Assembly (NCBI RefSeq): GCF_019352175.1
Contig: NZ_JACBYI010000006.1
Span: forward strand, 62,001 to 126,000
Source: Paenibacillus sp. S150
Lineage (GTDB): Bacteria; Bacillota; Bacilli; Paenibacillales; Paenibacillaceae
DNA length: 64,000 nucleotides
Reading direction: 5' to 3'
In this document: positions 26,612-35,860 of the stretch, in pieces
Numbering within the stretch: position 1 is the stretch's first letter
Layout: each line of letters begins with the position of its first letter
Translations under genes and position numbers: made by a program
Notes under the pieces: model-generated
What the model was told of the DNA's origin: nothing
Databases searched by the model: none
The model's input: the letters and a program-made list of their open reading frames with translations, nothing else

Positions 26612-26696
26612 AAGGTGGGAGAAAGTAGCCTTCATTGAAGCCTATTCCCCAGAAAGGGGGAGAATCGGATGAATTAGATATCCTTTTTCCCACTAA
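26612..26696. repeat. Partial four-core repeat B, locus 5
   Basis: A degenerate reverse core near 26612 and a good forward core at 26674-26696, 62 bp apart, correspond to the two inner cores of the full element. A faint third core follows near 26726. The tail after the forward core (GCTGGCGAAAAAGGGG) matches the tails of loci 2 and 4. Confidence 0.65.
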
Positions 26697-26736
26697 CGCT
26701 GGCGAAAAAGGGGATGTGGGGAGATTTAAATTTACA

Positions 26737-27552
26737 CTAAGGAGCAGATTCTTCGTTGCCATGATATCGTCCTTTTGGCACCACCATGGGAGAGCCGGCA
26801 ATGGGGTCTTTGATCACCGTGCAGTCCAGTCCGAAAATATCTTTGACCAAGGTGGCTGTAATAACCTCTGATGGCTTCCCCTCAGCTACAAGCTTTCCGT
26901 TATGAAGCGCAAAAATATGTTCTGCATAACGGGCGGACAGGTTGATATCATGCAGAACCATTACAATTGTAGTGCCGTGCTTTCGGTTAAGGTCGGTGAG
27001 CAGGTCAAGAATTTCCACCTGATAGGTGATATCCAAAAAGGTTGTCGGTTCATCGAGAAACAGAATGTCGGTCTGCTGCGCCAGAGCCATTGCAATCCAG
27101 ACGCGCTGCCTTTGGCCGCCCGAAAGCTCGTCAATATTATGATTGGCGAACTCCGTAATATCCATAATTTTCATCGCTTCGGCAACGGCCTCATAATCCT
27201 TTTTGGTCCACCCGCCGAGCAAGGATTGATGCGGAAACCTTCCCCGCCCAACCAAATCCGTCACCGAAATTCCTTCCGGAACAATGGGCGATTGCGGGAG
27301 CAGCCCGATCACGCGGGCCAGCTGCTTTGGCGGAATTTTGCCGATGGGCTTTCCGTCCAGGGTGATTTTACCGGATACGGGCTTGATCAGCCTTGCCATT
27401 GCTTTAAGAAGCGTCGACTTCCCGCAGCCGTTGGAACCAATAATAACGCTGATTTTATTGCTGGGGATAACCAGGCTTACTTCCTGGATCACCGTTTTAT
27501 TGTCATAGCCCGCTACGACTTGTTCAGCTTGAAAAGTATGAGTGGCTGTCAT
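26737..27552 (-). CDS. Iron-siderophore ABC transporter, ATP-binding protein (FecE/FhuC type)
   Basis: A 271-residue ATPase that powers ferric-siderophore import. Walker A is GSNGCGKST, the signature LSGGQRQRVWIAMALAQ, Walker B ILFLDEPTTFLD and the H-loop VLHDINLSARY. The D-loop and length fit the FepC/FhuC/FecE family. It is the last gene of a four-gene operon with start/stop overlaps to the preceding permease gene. Expression is expected to follow the Fur-controlled promoter upstream of the binding protein. Confidence 0.93.
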   Translation of the reverse strand: MTATHTFQAEQVVAGYDNKTVIQEVSLVIPSNKISVIIGSNGCGKSTLLKAMARLIKPVSGKITLDGKPIGKIPPKQLARVIGLLPQSPIVPEGISVTDLVGRGRFPHQSLLGGWTKKDYEAVAEAMKIMDITEFANHNIDELSGGQRQRVWIAMALAQQTDILFLDEPTTFLDITYQVEILDLLTDLNRKHGTTIVMVLHDINLSARYAEHIFALHNGKLVAEGKPSEVITATLVKDIFGLDCTVIKDPIAGSPMVVPKGRYHGNEESAP

Positions 27553-28583
27553 TATAATTCTCCCTTTCGATTCATTCGGATTAGCAGGTAGATCAGATAC
27601 GGCGCCCCGAGTAATCCGGTTATGACACCCACAGGGAATCTGTATTCAAACGCAAACTGTCCGATTAGATCTGCCGCCAAAACCAAATTAACGCCAACAA
27701 GACCGGCCGGAATTACGTTGGAGAAGCCGACTCCGACTAACCTTTTTGCGATAGGTCCCGAAAGGAAGGAGACAAAGGCTATTGGACCCGTAACAGCAGT
27801 AGCAATAGCAATCATGAAGACGGAGCTTACAATAAGCGCAATTCTTGTCTTGTCCGCGTGCACGCCGAGAGAAGTAGCCGCTTGTTCTCCAAGCTCCAGT
27901 ATACTTAGATGCTTGCCCAGCAGGATAGCAACCGGCGCACAGATAAGAACCGTAATGACGAGCGGCGGAAGCTCGCGCATTTGAGACCCGTTAAGGCTGC
28001 CCGACAGCCATCTGAGCGCTGTGGGAACATCCTGTTGGGAGCTAATCAACAGCAGATAGGATATTACGGCGTCAAGCATGGCCTGTATGCCTATTCCGAT
28101 AAGGATTAACCGCCCGATTGAAAAAATCTTGCCTCTGGATAAAAAATAAATCAATATCACTGTGGCAAGCCCGGCAATCACCGAAGCTACGGAAACAACC
28201 GTTCCGCTTGCATGAATTACGACGATGCAAAAAACAGCTGCTGCACTGGAGCCGGAAGTAATACCGATGACATTCGGGTTCGCAAGGGGGTTGCGGAGCA
28301 TGGTCTGGAAAGTATATCCGGCAAGGCCGAAAGCAAATCCTGCAAAAAGGCCTGCCAGCATTCTGGGCAGACGGATGGTATTAACCGCAAAAGACACGCC
28401 CTTGAGCTGCTCTCCGGAAAGTGCCCGGATGACTTCTCTGACCGGATAAATGGTGTTTCCAAGTAATAGCATAAGGACGCAGAGCGCGCAGGCAAGCAGC
28501 GCAAGGAAGCAGGTAACCAGCAGCCATCGGCGGCGTCTTTGACGCCTGCCCGTCATAATAAATTCAATAGGTTGATTTGTCAT
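27552..28583 (-). CDS. Iron-siderophore ABC transporter permease 2 (FecCD family)
   Basis: A 343-residue membrane protein with about nine to ten helices. A basic N-terminus (TGRRQRRRRWLL) precedes the first helix. FecCD-family blocks are RLPRMLAGLFAGFAFGLAG, FQTMLRNPLANPNVIGITSG and GPIAFVSFLSGPIAKRLVG. The cytosolic coupling loop before the final helices contacts the ATPase. It overlaps the first permease gene by four bases and the ATPase gene by one, so the operon is tightly coupled. Confidence 0.93.
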   Translation of the reverse strand: MTNQPIEFIMTGRRQRRRRWLLVTCFLALLACALCVLMLLLGNTIYPVREVIRALSGEQLKGVSFAVNTIRLPRMLAGLFAGFAFGLAGYTFQTMLRNPLANPNVIGITSGSSAAAVFCIVVIHASGTVVSVASVIAGLATVILIYFLSRGKIFSIGRLILIGIGIQAMLDAVISYLLLISSQQDVPTALRWLSGSLNGSQMRELPPLVITVLICAPVAILLGKHLSILELGEQAATSLGVHADKTRIALIVSSVFMIAIATAVTGPIAFVSFLSGPIAKRLVGVGFSNVIPAGLVGVNLVLAADLIGQFAFEYRFPVGVITGLLGAPYLIYLLIRMNRKGEL

Positions 28584-29620
28584 AATGAACGCACTTTCGA
28601 TCTCATAGCTAATAGGATTAGTATCGGAGCGCCTATGAACGCTGTAACTACACCGACTTCAAGCTCTCCGGGTCTGCCGATGAGCCTGCCGCATACATCG
28701 GAGAGAGTAAGAATAATTGCCCCTGATAAAGCTGACATCGGTATAACAAAACGCAAGTCGGAGCCGAGAATAAGGCGCATAACATGAGTGGATAACAGTC
28801 CGATAAAACCTATAGGTCCAGCAAGTGCAGTGGTTGCTCCGCATAATAAAACACCTGCGAGAGCCGCAATAAACCGCAGTGTTCCTGTCCGAACGCCGAG
28901 TCCGGTCGCAACATCGTCTCCCAGTGCCAGCGCATTCAGTGCCGGGGCGGTAATAAAGCCTATTAATAATCCGACGATCAGAAAGGGAGAGAAGGTGGCA
29001 ATACTGCTCCAGGTTCCCGAACCTACGCTGCCCACTTGCCAGAATCTGAATTGATCCATGACATATGAGCGCGGAATCATGATGGCGGTGACCAATGAAG
29101 AAAGGGCGGCGCTTGTGGCAGCACCCGCCAAAACGAGCTTAATGGGGGTGGCTCCGCCACGCCCCATTGAACCGATTCCGAACACAAATACTGCAGTAAT
29201 CGCAGCTCCGGCCAGCGCCAGCCAAATATACTCGCTGGCAGAGCTTATATTCAGGAAGGCAATCCCGCAAACTACAAACAAGGCCGCGCCTGTGTTGACT
29301 CCCAGTATACTGGGGTCCGCTATCGGGTTGCGCGTGACCGATTGCATAAGCGCACCGGAGACTCCCAGTGCCGCACCGCAAAATAAACTGAATACGGTCC
29401 GGGAAATTCTCTTGCGCACCACATTGGCCCCGAAGGACTGAATGTCCGGGTGAAACAACCCGTCCATCAGTTCGCTGAAGCTTATCGTCCGAGCGCCTAA
29501 GGCCAGAGATGCAACCACGCATATGCCGAGCAAGACCATGCAAACCACCAAAACGGCTGTGAAGTTTTTCGGAATATGCGTGGTTAGCTGTTTTTTTTCA
29601 GAACTCGCAGAGCTATTCAT
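28580..29620 (-). CDS. Iron-siderophore ABC transporter permease 1 (FecCD family)
   Basis: A 346-residue partner permease. The hallmark blocks are RISRTVFSLFCGAALGVSGALMQ (broken by helix ends), TRNPIADPSILGVNTGAA and GPIGFIGLLSTHVMRLILG. About ten membrane helices are visible. It overlaps the binding-protein gene by 8 bp and forms the heterodimeric channel with the second permease. The particular siderophore cannot be deduced. Confidence 0.93.
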   Translation of the reverse strand: MNSSASSEKKQLTTHIPKNFTAVLVVCMVLLGICVVASLALGARTISFSELMDGLFHPDIQSFGANVVRKRISRTVFSLFCGAALGVSGALMQSVTRNPIADPSILGVNTGAALFVVCGIAFLNISSASEYIWLALAGAAITAVFVFGIGSMGRGGATPIKLVLAGAATSAALSSLVTAIMIPRSYVMDQFRFWQVGSVGSGTWSSIATFSPFLIVGLLIGFITAPALNALALGDDVATGLGVRTGTLRFIAALAGVLLCGATTALAGPIGFIGLLSTHVMRLILGSDLRFVIPMSALSGAIILTLSDVCGRLIGRPGELEVGVVTAFIGAPILILLAMRSKVRSL

Positions 29621-30698
29621 TTATCTTGTCAATGGCTCCGCCGATTAATGCAAGGTATTCATCAATGGTATACGCTATGGAAAGCGGGTTAGGAGTGCCG
29701 GCGGCTACCAGGGGGGTATCACTATCAATAAATGCAACAGAACCCCTCTCAATTGCAGGGATTTTGCCGAGCAGTGAATCGGCTTGGATCGCCTTTAGCA
29801 ATTCGTCATTACCATATCCGACGATGAGATCGGCGTCGTTAAGGGCCTCGACATTCTCAGCGCTCAAGCTCAAAGAATAGCTGGTAGGGTCGGTAATCTG
29901 CTTCGTAATACTTTCAGGATACTCCATTCCCAGCTCGTACAAGAACGAGACACGGGAGTCAATTGGTGTGTAAATATGCAATTGGGACAGATCATCAGCC
30001 GAGAAATTAACCCAAACTACTTTCTTGCCATTAATCTGCGGATACTGGCTTAGCTTCTCGTTGACCAAGCCCTCGGTGTCCTTAATAAGCTGTTCCCCCT
30101 CTGCTTTCATACCCATGCCTTCGGAATTCAGCAAGACCTGCTCGCGCCATGTGGTTGTCCAAGGAGCGGTCGGATAGGCCACAACCGGGGCGATTTGGCT
30201 AAGCGTATCATAGTCTTCCTGTGTAATCCCGGAGTAAGCGGCAAGAATGACATCCGGATCTGCATCCGAAATAGCTTCAAAATCAAGGCCGTCCGTATCC
30301 TGGAAGACATTAGGATCGGCAACGCCAAGCTCCTTCAGCTTCTCAGCTGTCCAAGGCAGCAATCCGCTGCCGTCCTGAACACCGAAATTCGCTGCCGAGA
30401 AGCCTACGGGAACCACGCCAAGAGCGAGTGCGACATCGTGATTCGCCCATTGAATGGTAACCACCCGTTCAGGCTTGCTCTCAAGGACAGCTTCGCCAAG
30501 CGCATGCTTGATCACGATCGGATATTCGGTAGTTGCAGCAGGGGAGGCCGGTGCTTCTGTACTGGCAGGCTCGGTACTTGCAGACGGAGAGGGGGATGCC
30601 GTTGAATTGGATTGCTGATTGGAGCAACCAACCAGCGCAATTGTAAGCGCAAATGGAATCAATAACGTTTTAGATAAGAACTTTCGTGTTGTGTTCAT
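29613..30698 (-). CDS. Iron-siderophore ABC transporter substrate-binding lipoprotein
   Basis: A 361-residue lipoprotein. A signal peptide with lipobox IALVGC is followed by a Ser/Thr/Pro/Ala-rich tether (about residues 26-55), then the PF01497-type helical-backbone binding fold: VLESKPERVVTIQWANHDVALALGV, FEAISDADPDVILAAYSG and LNDADLIVGYGND. It captures a ferric siderophore outside the membrane and delivers it to the two permeases encoded downstream. A good Fur box lies 85-103 bp upstream. It is the first gene of the operon. Confidence 0.93.
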   Translation of the reverse strand: MNTTRKFLSKTLLIPFALTIALVGCSNQQSNSTASPSPSASTEPASTEAPASPAATTEYPIVIKHALGEAVLESKPERVVTIQWANHDVALALGVVPVGFSAANFGVQDGSGLLPWTAEKLKELGVADPNVFQDTDGLDFEAISDADPDVILAAYSGITQEDYDTLSQIAPVVAYPTAPWTTTWREQVLLNSEGMGMKAEGEQLIKDTEGLVNEKLSQYPQINGKKVVWVNFSADDLSQLHIYTPIDSRVSFLYELGMEYPESITKQITDPTSYSLSLSAENVEALNDADLIVGYGNDELLKAIQADSLLGKIPAIERGSVAFIDSDTPLVAAGTPNPLSIAYTIDEYLALIGGAIDKINE

Positions 30699-30782
30699 GT
30701 CTTATGTACCCATCCTTTTTTAATATATTTTTAGCTGATGCTGACAACCGGCGGTGAGAAAAATCATATCAATTCCTTTTTC

Positions 30783-30801
30783 GATAATGATTCTCATTGT
30801 C
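30783..30801 (-). promoter_or_regulatory. Fur box upstream of the siderophore uptake operon
   Basis: GATAATGATTCTCATTGTC differs from the 19-bp consensus GATAATGATAATCATTATC at three positions. It should repress the operon when iron is plentiful. The divergent FAD gene starts 240 bp away and could also be affected. Confidence 0.88.
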
Positions 30802-31039
30802 ATTAAATATATATTTCTTTTAGATGGGATGTCAATAGAAAAAAGGGCAATCCAAAGATGCGGAATGTTAAAAGGGGAGAAACGATCGGCAAGCGGCAGA
30901 GGGGGATTAAGCGGATGTACGCATTATTTCCCGCCCAGCATCTTAAAATTACGCTGTTTGCTTTACTCTAAGCGAATACTCACTCTGCTTTTGCGGGAAG
31001 AATGTATGCAAGAGAAGATTTGAAAGGAGTGGGAGCTTG

Positions 31040-32125
31040 ATGAAAGTTGCAATCATGGGGGCCGGAATTTCAGGTCTGGCCTGTGCCATTACGCTGGAGA
31101 AGCATGGAATCGAACCGGTCATTTTTGAAAGCCGCAGTATGGTTGGAGACCGGTTTGTGAATGGAGAGGTGCTGCTCTCCATGTTCACCCGACCCGTCAA
31201 CGACAGTATTGCTTATTTATCGGAGCAATTTGGCATCTATCTGCATCCGGCTGCCGGCATTTCAAAGATTACGTTTTATTCGAAGCATGAGAAGGCTGTT
31301 TTGGAAGGGCAGCTTGGCTTTACGAACATTCGCGGAAGAGAGAAAAATTCGTTCGAAGCGCAGCTGGGGCGGCAGGTCAAGTCGAAAATCCATTTTAATT
31401 CGAAAAAAACGTATGAGGAACTGCTTGCAGATTACACGCATGTGGTGCTGGCAACGGGGGACAGCGATTATGCGAAGAAGACCCGCAATTTCAGGGAAGA
31501 CCTGACGGTTTCGGTCAAGGGGGCAACGGTCGAAGGCCGTTTTGATCCTTATGAGATCAAGGCTTGGCTGGACTACGAGATCGCTCCCTTCGGTTACGGA
31601 TACCTGATCCCGTTCTCCGATAAAGAAGCTAACCTGGTCATTGCCATTCCCGATCTGCCTGAGATTAATACCGATATTGAAACCCTGTGGGACCGTTATT
31701 ACCTGAAGGTGCAAGCGGAGCTTGAGCAAGTGCTGCCCATCACGGACGGGTTCAAAATTACCGGCTACCCTATAGGGTTATGTCACGCCGGAAGGATCGG
31801 CAATACGTTTTATGTCGGCAATTGCTTTGGCGCATTGATGCCGTTTATGGGGTTCGGGCAGCATGCCTCTTGGATGACCGGGATTTATGCCGCCCACGAT
31901 TTATGCGGTCTGGGCAGTTATGAGGAGCTTACCAAGCCGATCAGGCAGAGTTATGAGAACTCCATCGTTCTGCGCAGGACGATGGAGCATCTCTCGAATG
32001 AAACCTTGGATGCAGTTATCCATAATCTCAACGGCCATTTGGGGCAGAAATTGTTTACAAGCCCACACTTGAATCCTTTGAAAATGGCCAGCTATCTGCT
32101 GCGTCCCTACATCAAGCTGAAGTGA
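31040..32125 (+). CDS. FAD/NAD(P)-binding oxidoreductase, geranylgeranyl-reductase-like
   Basis: A 361-residue flavoprotein. The N-terminal dinucleotide motif is VAIMGAGISGLACAITLEKHG, with FESRS ending the second strand. HVVLATGDSDY is the ATG-type strand, and YPIGLCHAGRIGNTFYVGNCFGALMPFMGFG matches the second FAD motif of GGR/monooxygenase-like enzymes. The ATG at 31040 follows GGGAG. It is divergent from the Fur-regulated iron operon, so a role in siderophore reduction is possible but only inferred from position. The C-terminal helical part is not diagnostic. Confidence 0.75.
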   Translation: MKVAIMGAGISGLACAITLEKHGIEPVIFESRSMVGDRFVNGEVLLSMFTRPVNDSIAYLSEQFGIYLHPAAGISKITFYSKHEKAVLEGQLGFTNIRGREKNSFEAQLGRQVKSKIHFNSKKTYEELLADYTHVVLATGDSDYAKKTRNFREDLTVSVKGATVEGRFDPYEIKAWLDYEIAPFGYGYLIPFSDKEANLVIAIPDLPEINTDIETLWDRYYLKVQAELEQVLPITDGFKITGYPIGLCHAGRIGNTFYVGNCFGALMPFMGFGQHASWMTGIYAAHDLCGLGSYEELTKPIRQSYENSIVLRRTMEHLSNETLDAVIHNLNGHLGQKLFTSPHLNPLKMASYLLRPYIKLK

Positions 32126-32131
32126 TTCAGC

Positions 32132-33214
32132 CTATCTCTTCCTAACCGTCTCCCCTTCTATTAACACGGGCTGATAATAGGTCTGATCGCGCAGATCCTT
32201 CTTCCCTTGCAGTTTCTTAATCACCCAATCGGCGGCATCGCGTCCCATTTGTTCCTGGGGGTGTGTCAATGTCGTCAGCTTGATGTTCGCATTCTTGGCG
32301 ATATAGGAATTATCCTGGCCAATAATGGATAAGTCTTCGGGAACGGAGATAGCCAGTTGTCTGCATACATGTACGGCTTCCAAGCCAACCTCGTCGTTAT
32401 AGCAGACAATGGCTGTCAGCCCGCCTCTGTTTTCGGTCAGGAATTTCTTCAGGCTGGTGGACAGGTCCTGCTTGGTCTCTGTGTAGAATGACAGCACCTG
32501 CTCCGGGTGAAACCGCAGTTTGGCTTCTCCTAGAGCTTTGATATAACCCTTCATCCGGTACTTTCCCTGCAGATCATCCATTTTGGCAATGATGCCAATT
32601 TGTGTGTGTCCATTAGCGATTAATTCCTTGGTTGCCAGATAGCTGGACTGTACATCATCGAGACAAAAGAAAGGGACTTCCAATTCTTCATAATAAGCAT
32701 TAATCATGATGAAAGGCACATCCTGTTCCTTGAATGTCAGGTAGTAAGCGATATTGGGATTGTACAGGTTGCTTTTTGTAGGCTCAATGATCAGGCCGTC
32801 CACACCATAGGACAGCATCATCTCCAAAGCCTTCTTTTCCTGGGCGACATCATTATTTGTACTGGCGAGCAGCAATGAATAATTATCTTCGTTCAACCGG
32901 GATTCAATCCCGCGGATGATGGAGGGGAAGATGTAATCGGAAATATAGGTTGTGATGACCCCGATGGTTTTATTATTGGAATTTCCGGCGGCTTTTGAGC
33001 GGAATTGATTGCTGACATAAGTGCCGGAACCTTTTTCACTTCTTAAGAACCCCTCGTTTGACAGCTCCAAAATAGCCTTCCGCACCGTCTGGCGGCTAAC
33101 GTTATACATTTCCTGCAAAGCGGATTCCGTTGGGATTTGATTTCCTACGCTGTATGTCCCTGAAAGGATGTTGCTCTTTATATCCTCAAGAATGATTTGA
33201 TATTTTGGTTTCAC
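32132..33214 (-). CDS. araR: Arabinose operon repressor AraR
   Basis: A 360-residue regulator with a GntR-type winged helix at the N-terminus (GNQIPTESALQEMYNVSRQTVRKAILELSNEGFLRSEKGSGTYVS in sections) and a LacI/periplasmic-binding-like sensor domain (TIGVITTYISDYIFPSIIRG, GVDGLIIEPTK, TAIVCYNDEVGLEA). This composite layout is the AraR signature: it releases DNA when L-arabinose binds. It has a GTG start with AAGGAGCAC before it. It is divergent from the kinase-epimerase-isomerase operon it should control, with an operator at 33265. Confidence 0.93.
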   Translation of the reverse strand: MKPKYQIILEDIKSNILSGTYSVGNQIPTESALQEMYNVSRQTVRKAILELSNEGFLRSEKGSGTYVSNQFRSKAAGNSNNKTIGVITTYISDYIFPSIIRGIESRLNEDNYSLLLASTNNDVAQEKKALEMMLSYGVDGLIIEPTKSNLYNPNIAYYLTFKEQDVPFIMINAYYEELEVPFFCLDDVQSSYLATKELIANGHTQIGIIAKMDDLQGKYRMKGYIKALGEAKLRFHPEQVLSFYTETKQDLSTSLKKFLTENRGGLTAIVCYNDEVGLEAVHVCRQLAISVPEDLSIIGQDNSYIAKNANIKLTTLTHPQEQMGRDAADWVIKKLQGKKDLRDQTYYQPVLIEGETVRKR

Positions 33215-33264
33215 TGTGCTCCTTCTTTCCTGGTTGTTCTAATACTAATTTTCTCGGCCTTAAT

Positions 33265-33280
33265 ATTTGTATGTACATAT
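33265..33280. promoter_or_regulatory. AraR operator
   Basis: ATTTGTATGTACATAT matches the AraR consensus ATTTGTACGTACAAAT at 13 of 16 positions. It lies about 50 bp upstream of the araR start, so it probably mediates autoregulation. A weaker TTTTGTACTACATGTT follows at 33311. Confidence 0.75.
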
Positions 33281-33399
33281 TTTAGCATAAATATGACCTT
33301 ATTATAAATCTTTTGTACTACATGTTATATACTCAAAAGAGAAATATAGAGAAACAATCACTTCATTAGATAATTTGTAGGTATAACTATTAATGAATG

Positions 33400-33428
33400 T
33401 TGACAAATGTACGATCAAAAAATATACT
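33400..33428 (+). promoter_or_regulatory. Promoter of the arabinose operon with overlapping AraR-like site
   Basis: TTGACA (33400-33405) and TATACT (33423-33428) with a 17-bp spacer form a near-consensus sigmaA promoter. The spacer contains AAATGTACGATCAAAA (33405-33420), an imperfect AraR palindrome. Repressor bound there would block polymerase. Confidence 0.8.
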
Positions 33429-33499
33429 GAGACTGTAAATAAGGGAAAGCGCATTCTTTCAATTAAAGCGGTTATAACAGTTGTTCAGAGAGGAGTAAC

Positions 33500-35119
33500 G
33501 TGGGCATGGATCAGGACATTCAACAAGCGATACTCAAGGGGGAAACCTCACTTGGCATCGAATTTGGGTCCACACGTATCAAGGCAGTGCTGATTGATCA
33601 CCGTTTTGAAACCGTCGCATCCGGAAGTTATGAGTGGGAGAATCTCTTGGCAGACGGATATTGGACGTACAGCTTAGAGAGTATCATCACGGGGATGCAA
33701 GAGGCTTACAGCGGGATGCAGCAGGAGGTTGAACAGAAATATGGAATCACCCTTCGAACGGTTGGTGCTATAGGATTCTCTGCAATGATGCACGGGTATA
33801 TGGCTTTTGACAGCGCGGGTGAGCTGCTTGTTCCGTTCCGGACCTGGCGGAATGCGACAACCGGTGCTGCGGCAAAAGCTTTAACTGATAAGTTTCAATT
33901 CAACATTCCTGAGCGGTGGAGTACTGCCCATCTGTATCAGGCGATATTGAACGGGGAAGAGCATGTCCCCCGTATTGACTTCATTACGACGCTCTCCGGA
34001 TACATTCACTGGCTGCTGACCGGCATTAAGGCTATTGGCGCAGGAGATGCCTCAGGTATGTTCCCCATTGATGAAGCCACACATGATTATAACGATTCCA
34101 TGGTTAAGCAGTTTGATCAGCTCATTGCGCCCAAAGGCTACGATTGGAATCTTAGAGGGATTCTTCCTGAGGTCTGCATTTCAGGTCAGCAGGCAGGTGC
34201 ATTATCCGCAGCGGGAGCCAAAATCCTGGATAAATCCGGGAATTTGCAGCCGGGTATTTCGCTTTGTCCTCCGGAAGGAGATGCAGGAACAGGGATGGTT
34301 GCTACGAATAGCGTGCGGAAACGGACCGGCAATGTCTCCGTGGGAACTTCGGTTTTTGCCATGGTTGTATTGGAGAAGGAGCTGTCAGCCGTATATCCGG
34401 AAATTGATCTGGTGACTACGCCTAACGGCAATCCGGTCGGAATGGTCCATGCCAACAACTGTTCAAGCGATATCAATGCCTGGCTCAGCTTGTTCCGTGA
34501 ATTCTCTGAGGCCATGGGGCACAAGGCGGATACAAATCATTTATACAGTGTGATGTTCAATAAGGCTTTGGAGGCAGATCCGGATGGCGGCGGTTTGCTT
34601 AGCTACGGGTATTTCTCAGGTGAGAATATCACCGGAATCGAGAAAGGCCGGCCATTGTTTGTACGCTCTCCCGGGAGCCGTTTCAATCTGGCGAATTTCA
34701 TGCGCACTCATCTGTTCACTGCTTTTGGCGCTTTGAAAATCGGAATGGATATTTTGACCAAGAAGGAGCATGTCGCAATCGACAGCATTCTGGCTCACGG
34801 CGGTTTATTTAAAACTCCTGTTGTCGGACAAAAAATTGTTGCCGCTGCTCTGAATGTCCCGGTATCCGTGATGGCAACAGCCGGAGAAGGCGGGGCGTGG
34901 GGGATGGCTATTCTGGCCTCTTACATGAGCAGAAGGGATGAGCAAGAAAGTCTGGAAGACTTCCTCGACCAGCAGGTATTTAAGAACGCCCAGGGACAAG
35001 AAATCTATCCTGACGGTTACGATGTTAAGGGCTTCGAAGTATTTATGGAACGCTACACTCAAGGTCTGGCGATTGAACAGGCTGCTGTAGATAATCTAGT
35101 GGAAAACTGGAGGGATTAA
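33500..35119 (+). CDS. FGGY-family kinase, probable L-ribulokinase of the AraK-like type
   Basis: A 539-residue sugar kinase of the FGGY family. The phosphate-binding strand is [16 protein letters not shown] near residue 20. Others are [36 protein letters not shown] with [12 protein letters not shown], and the C-terminal ATP loop [15 protein letters not shown]. It sits first in an operon with L-ribulose-5-phosphate epimerase and L-arabinose isomerase, so L-ribulose is the expected substrate. It differs from B. subtilis AraB, which lacks the FGSTRIK form. A non-orthologous ribulokinase has been described in clostridia. The start may be GTG 33500 or ATG 33506; both follow AGAGAGGAG. Confidence 0.85.
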   Translation: MGMDQDIQQAILKGETSLGIEFGSTRIKAVLIDHRFETVASGSYEWENLLADGYWTYSLESIITGMQEAYSGMQQEVEQKYGITLRTVGAIGFSAMMHGYMAFDSAGELLVPFRTWRNATTGAAAKALTDKFQFNIPERWSTAHLYQAILNGEEHVPRIDFITTLSGYIHWLLTGIKAIGAGDASGMFPIDEATHDYNDSMVKQFDQLIAPKGYDWNLRGILPEVCISGQQAGALSAAGAKILDKSGNLQPGISLCPPEGDAGTGMVATNSVRKRTGNVSVGTSVFAMVVLEKELSAVYPEIDLVTTPNGNPVGMVHANNCSSDINAWLSLFREFSEAMGHKADTNHLYSVMFNKALEADPDGGGLLSYGYFSGENITGIEKGRPLFVRSPGSRFNLANFMRTHLFTAFGALKIGMDILTKKEHVAIDSILAHGGLFKTPVVGQKIVAAALNVPVSVMATAGEGGAWGMAILASYMSRRDEQESLEDFLDQQVFKNAQGQEIYPDGYDVKGFEVFMERYTQGLAIEQAAVDNLVENWRD

Positions 35120-35120
35120 C

Positions 35121-35816
35121 GTGTTGGAGCAACTGAAAGAAGAAGTATACCAAGCCAATCTGGAGCTGCCTAAACATGGACTCGTGAAATTCACCTGGGG
35201 AAACGTAAGCGCTGTTGACCGTGAGAGCCGCCTGTTCGTTATCAAGCCCAGCGGTGTCAGCTATGACAAGATGAAGCCCGGCGATATGGTAGTTATTGAC
35301 TTCGACGGCAACGTTGTTGAAGGAGAGATGAGACCATCATCGGATACAGCGACTCACGCCGTGCTGTATAAGCATTACGAAGAGATCGGCGGTATTGTGC
35401 ATACACATTCGACCTGGGCGACGATTTGGGCCCAGGCAGGCCTGGATGTACCTGTAATGGGGACTACTCATGCAGACACCTTCTATGGTTCTGTCCCTTG
35501 CACCCGTTTCTTGACCCAGGACGAGGTTGACCATGGCTATGAAGCGGCAACCGGCCGTGTCATCATCGAAACGTTTGAGCAGCGCGGGCTGGATATCATG
35601 GCAGTGCCGGGTGTCCTGCTTAAGGGTCATGCTCCCTTCACGTGGGGCAAGGATGCGAAATCCGCAGTGATCAACAGCGTTGTGCTCGAAGAGGTTTCAA
35701 AAATGAATTTATTCTCCCGTCAATTGAACAGTTTTGCCGAAGAATTGCCGCAGCGCATTCTGGATAAACACTATTTGCGCAAACATGGGAAAGACGCTTA
35801 CTACGGGCAAAAGTAA
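35121..35816 (+). CDS. araD: L-ribulose-5-phosphate 4-epimerase
   Basis: A 231-residue class II aldolase-fold epimerase that converts L-ribulose-5-phosphate to D-xylulose-5-phosphate. Motifs are TWGNVSAVDRES, KPSGVSYDKM, and the zinc histidines in HTHSTWATIWAQAG with HADTFYGSVPCTRFLT. VLLKGHAPFTWGKDA carries the third histidine. It has a GTG start one base after the kinase stop, preceded by GGAGGG. It is the middle gene of the ara operon. Confidence 0.95.
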   Translation: MLEQLKEEVYQANLELPKHGLVKFTWGNVSAVDRESRLFVIKPSGVSYDKMKPGDMVVIDFDGNVVEGEMRPSSDTATHAVLYKHYEEIGGIVHTHSTWATIWAQAGLDVPVMGTTHADTFYGSVPCTRFLTQDEVDHGYEAATGRVIIETFEQRGLDIMAVPGVLLKGHAPFTWGKDAKSAVINSVVLEEVSKMNLFSRQLNSFAEELPQRILDKHYLRKHGKDAYYGQK

Positions 35817-35860
35817 AATTCAGCTTATATATCAAATTGGGAAAAGAGGAATGAACAAGT

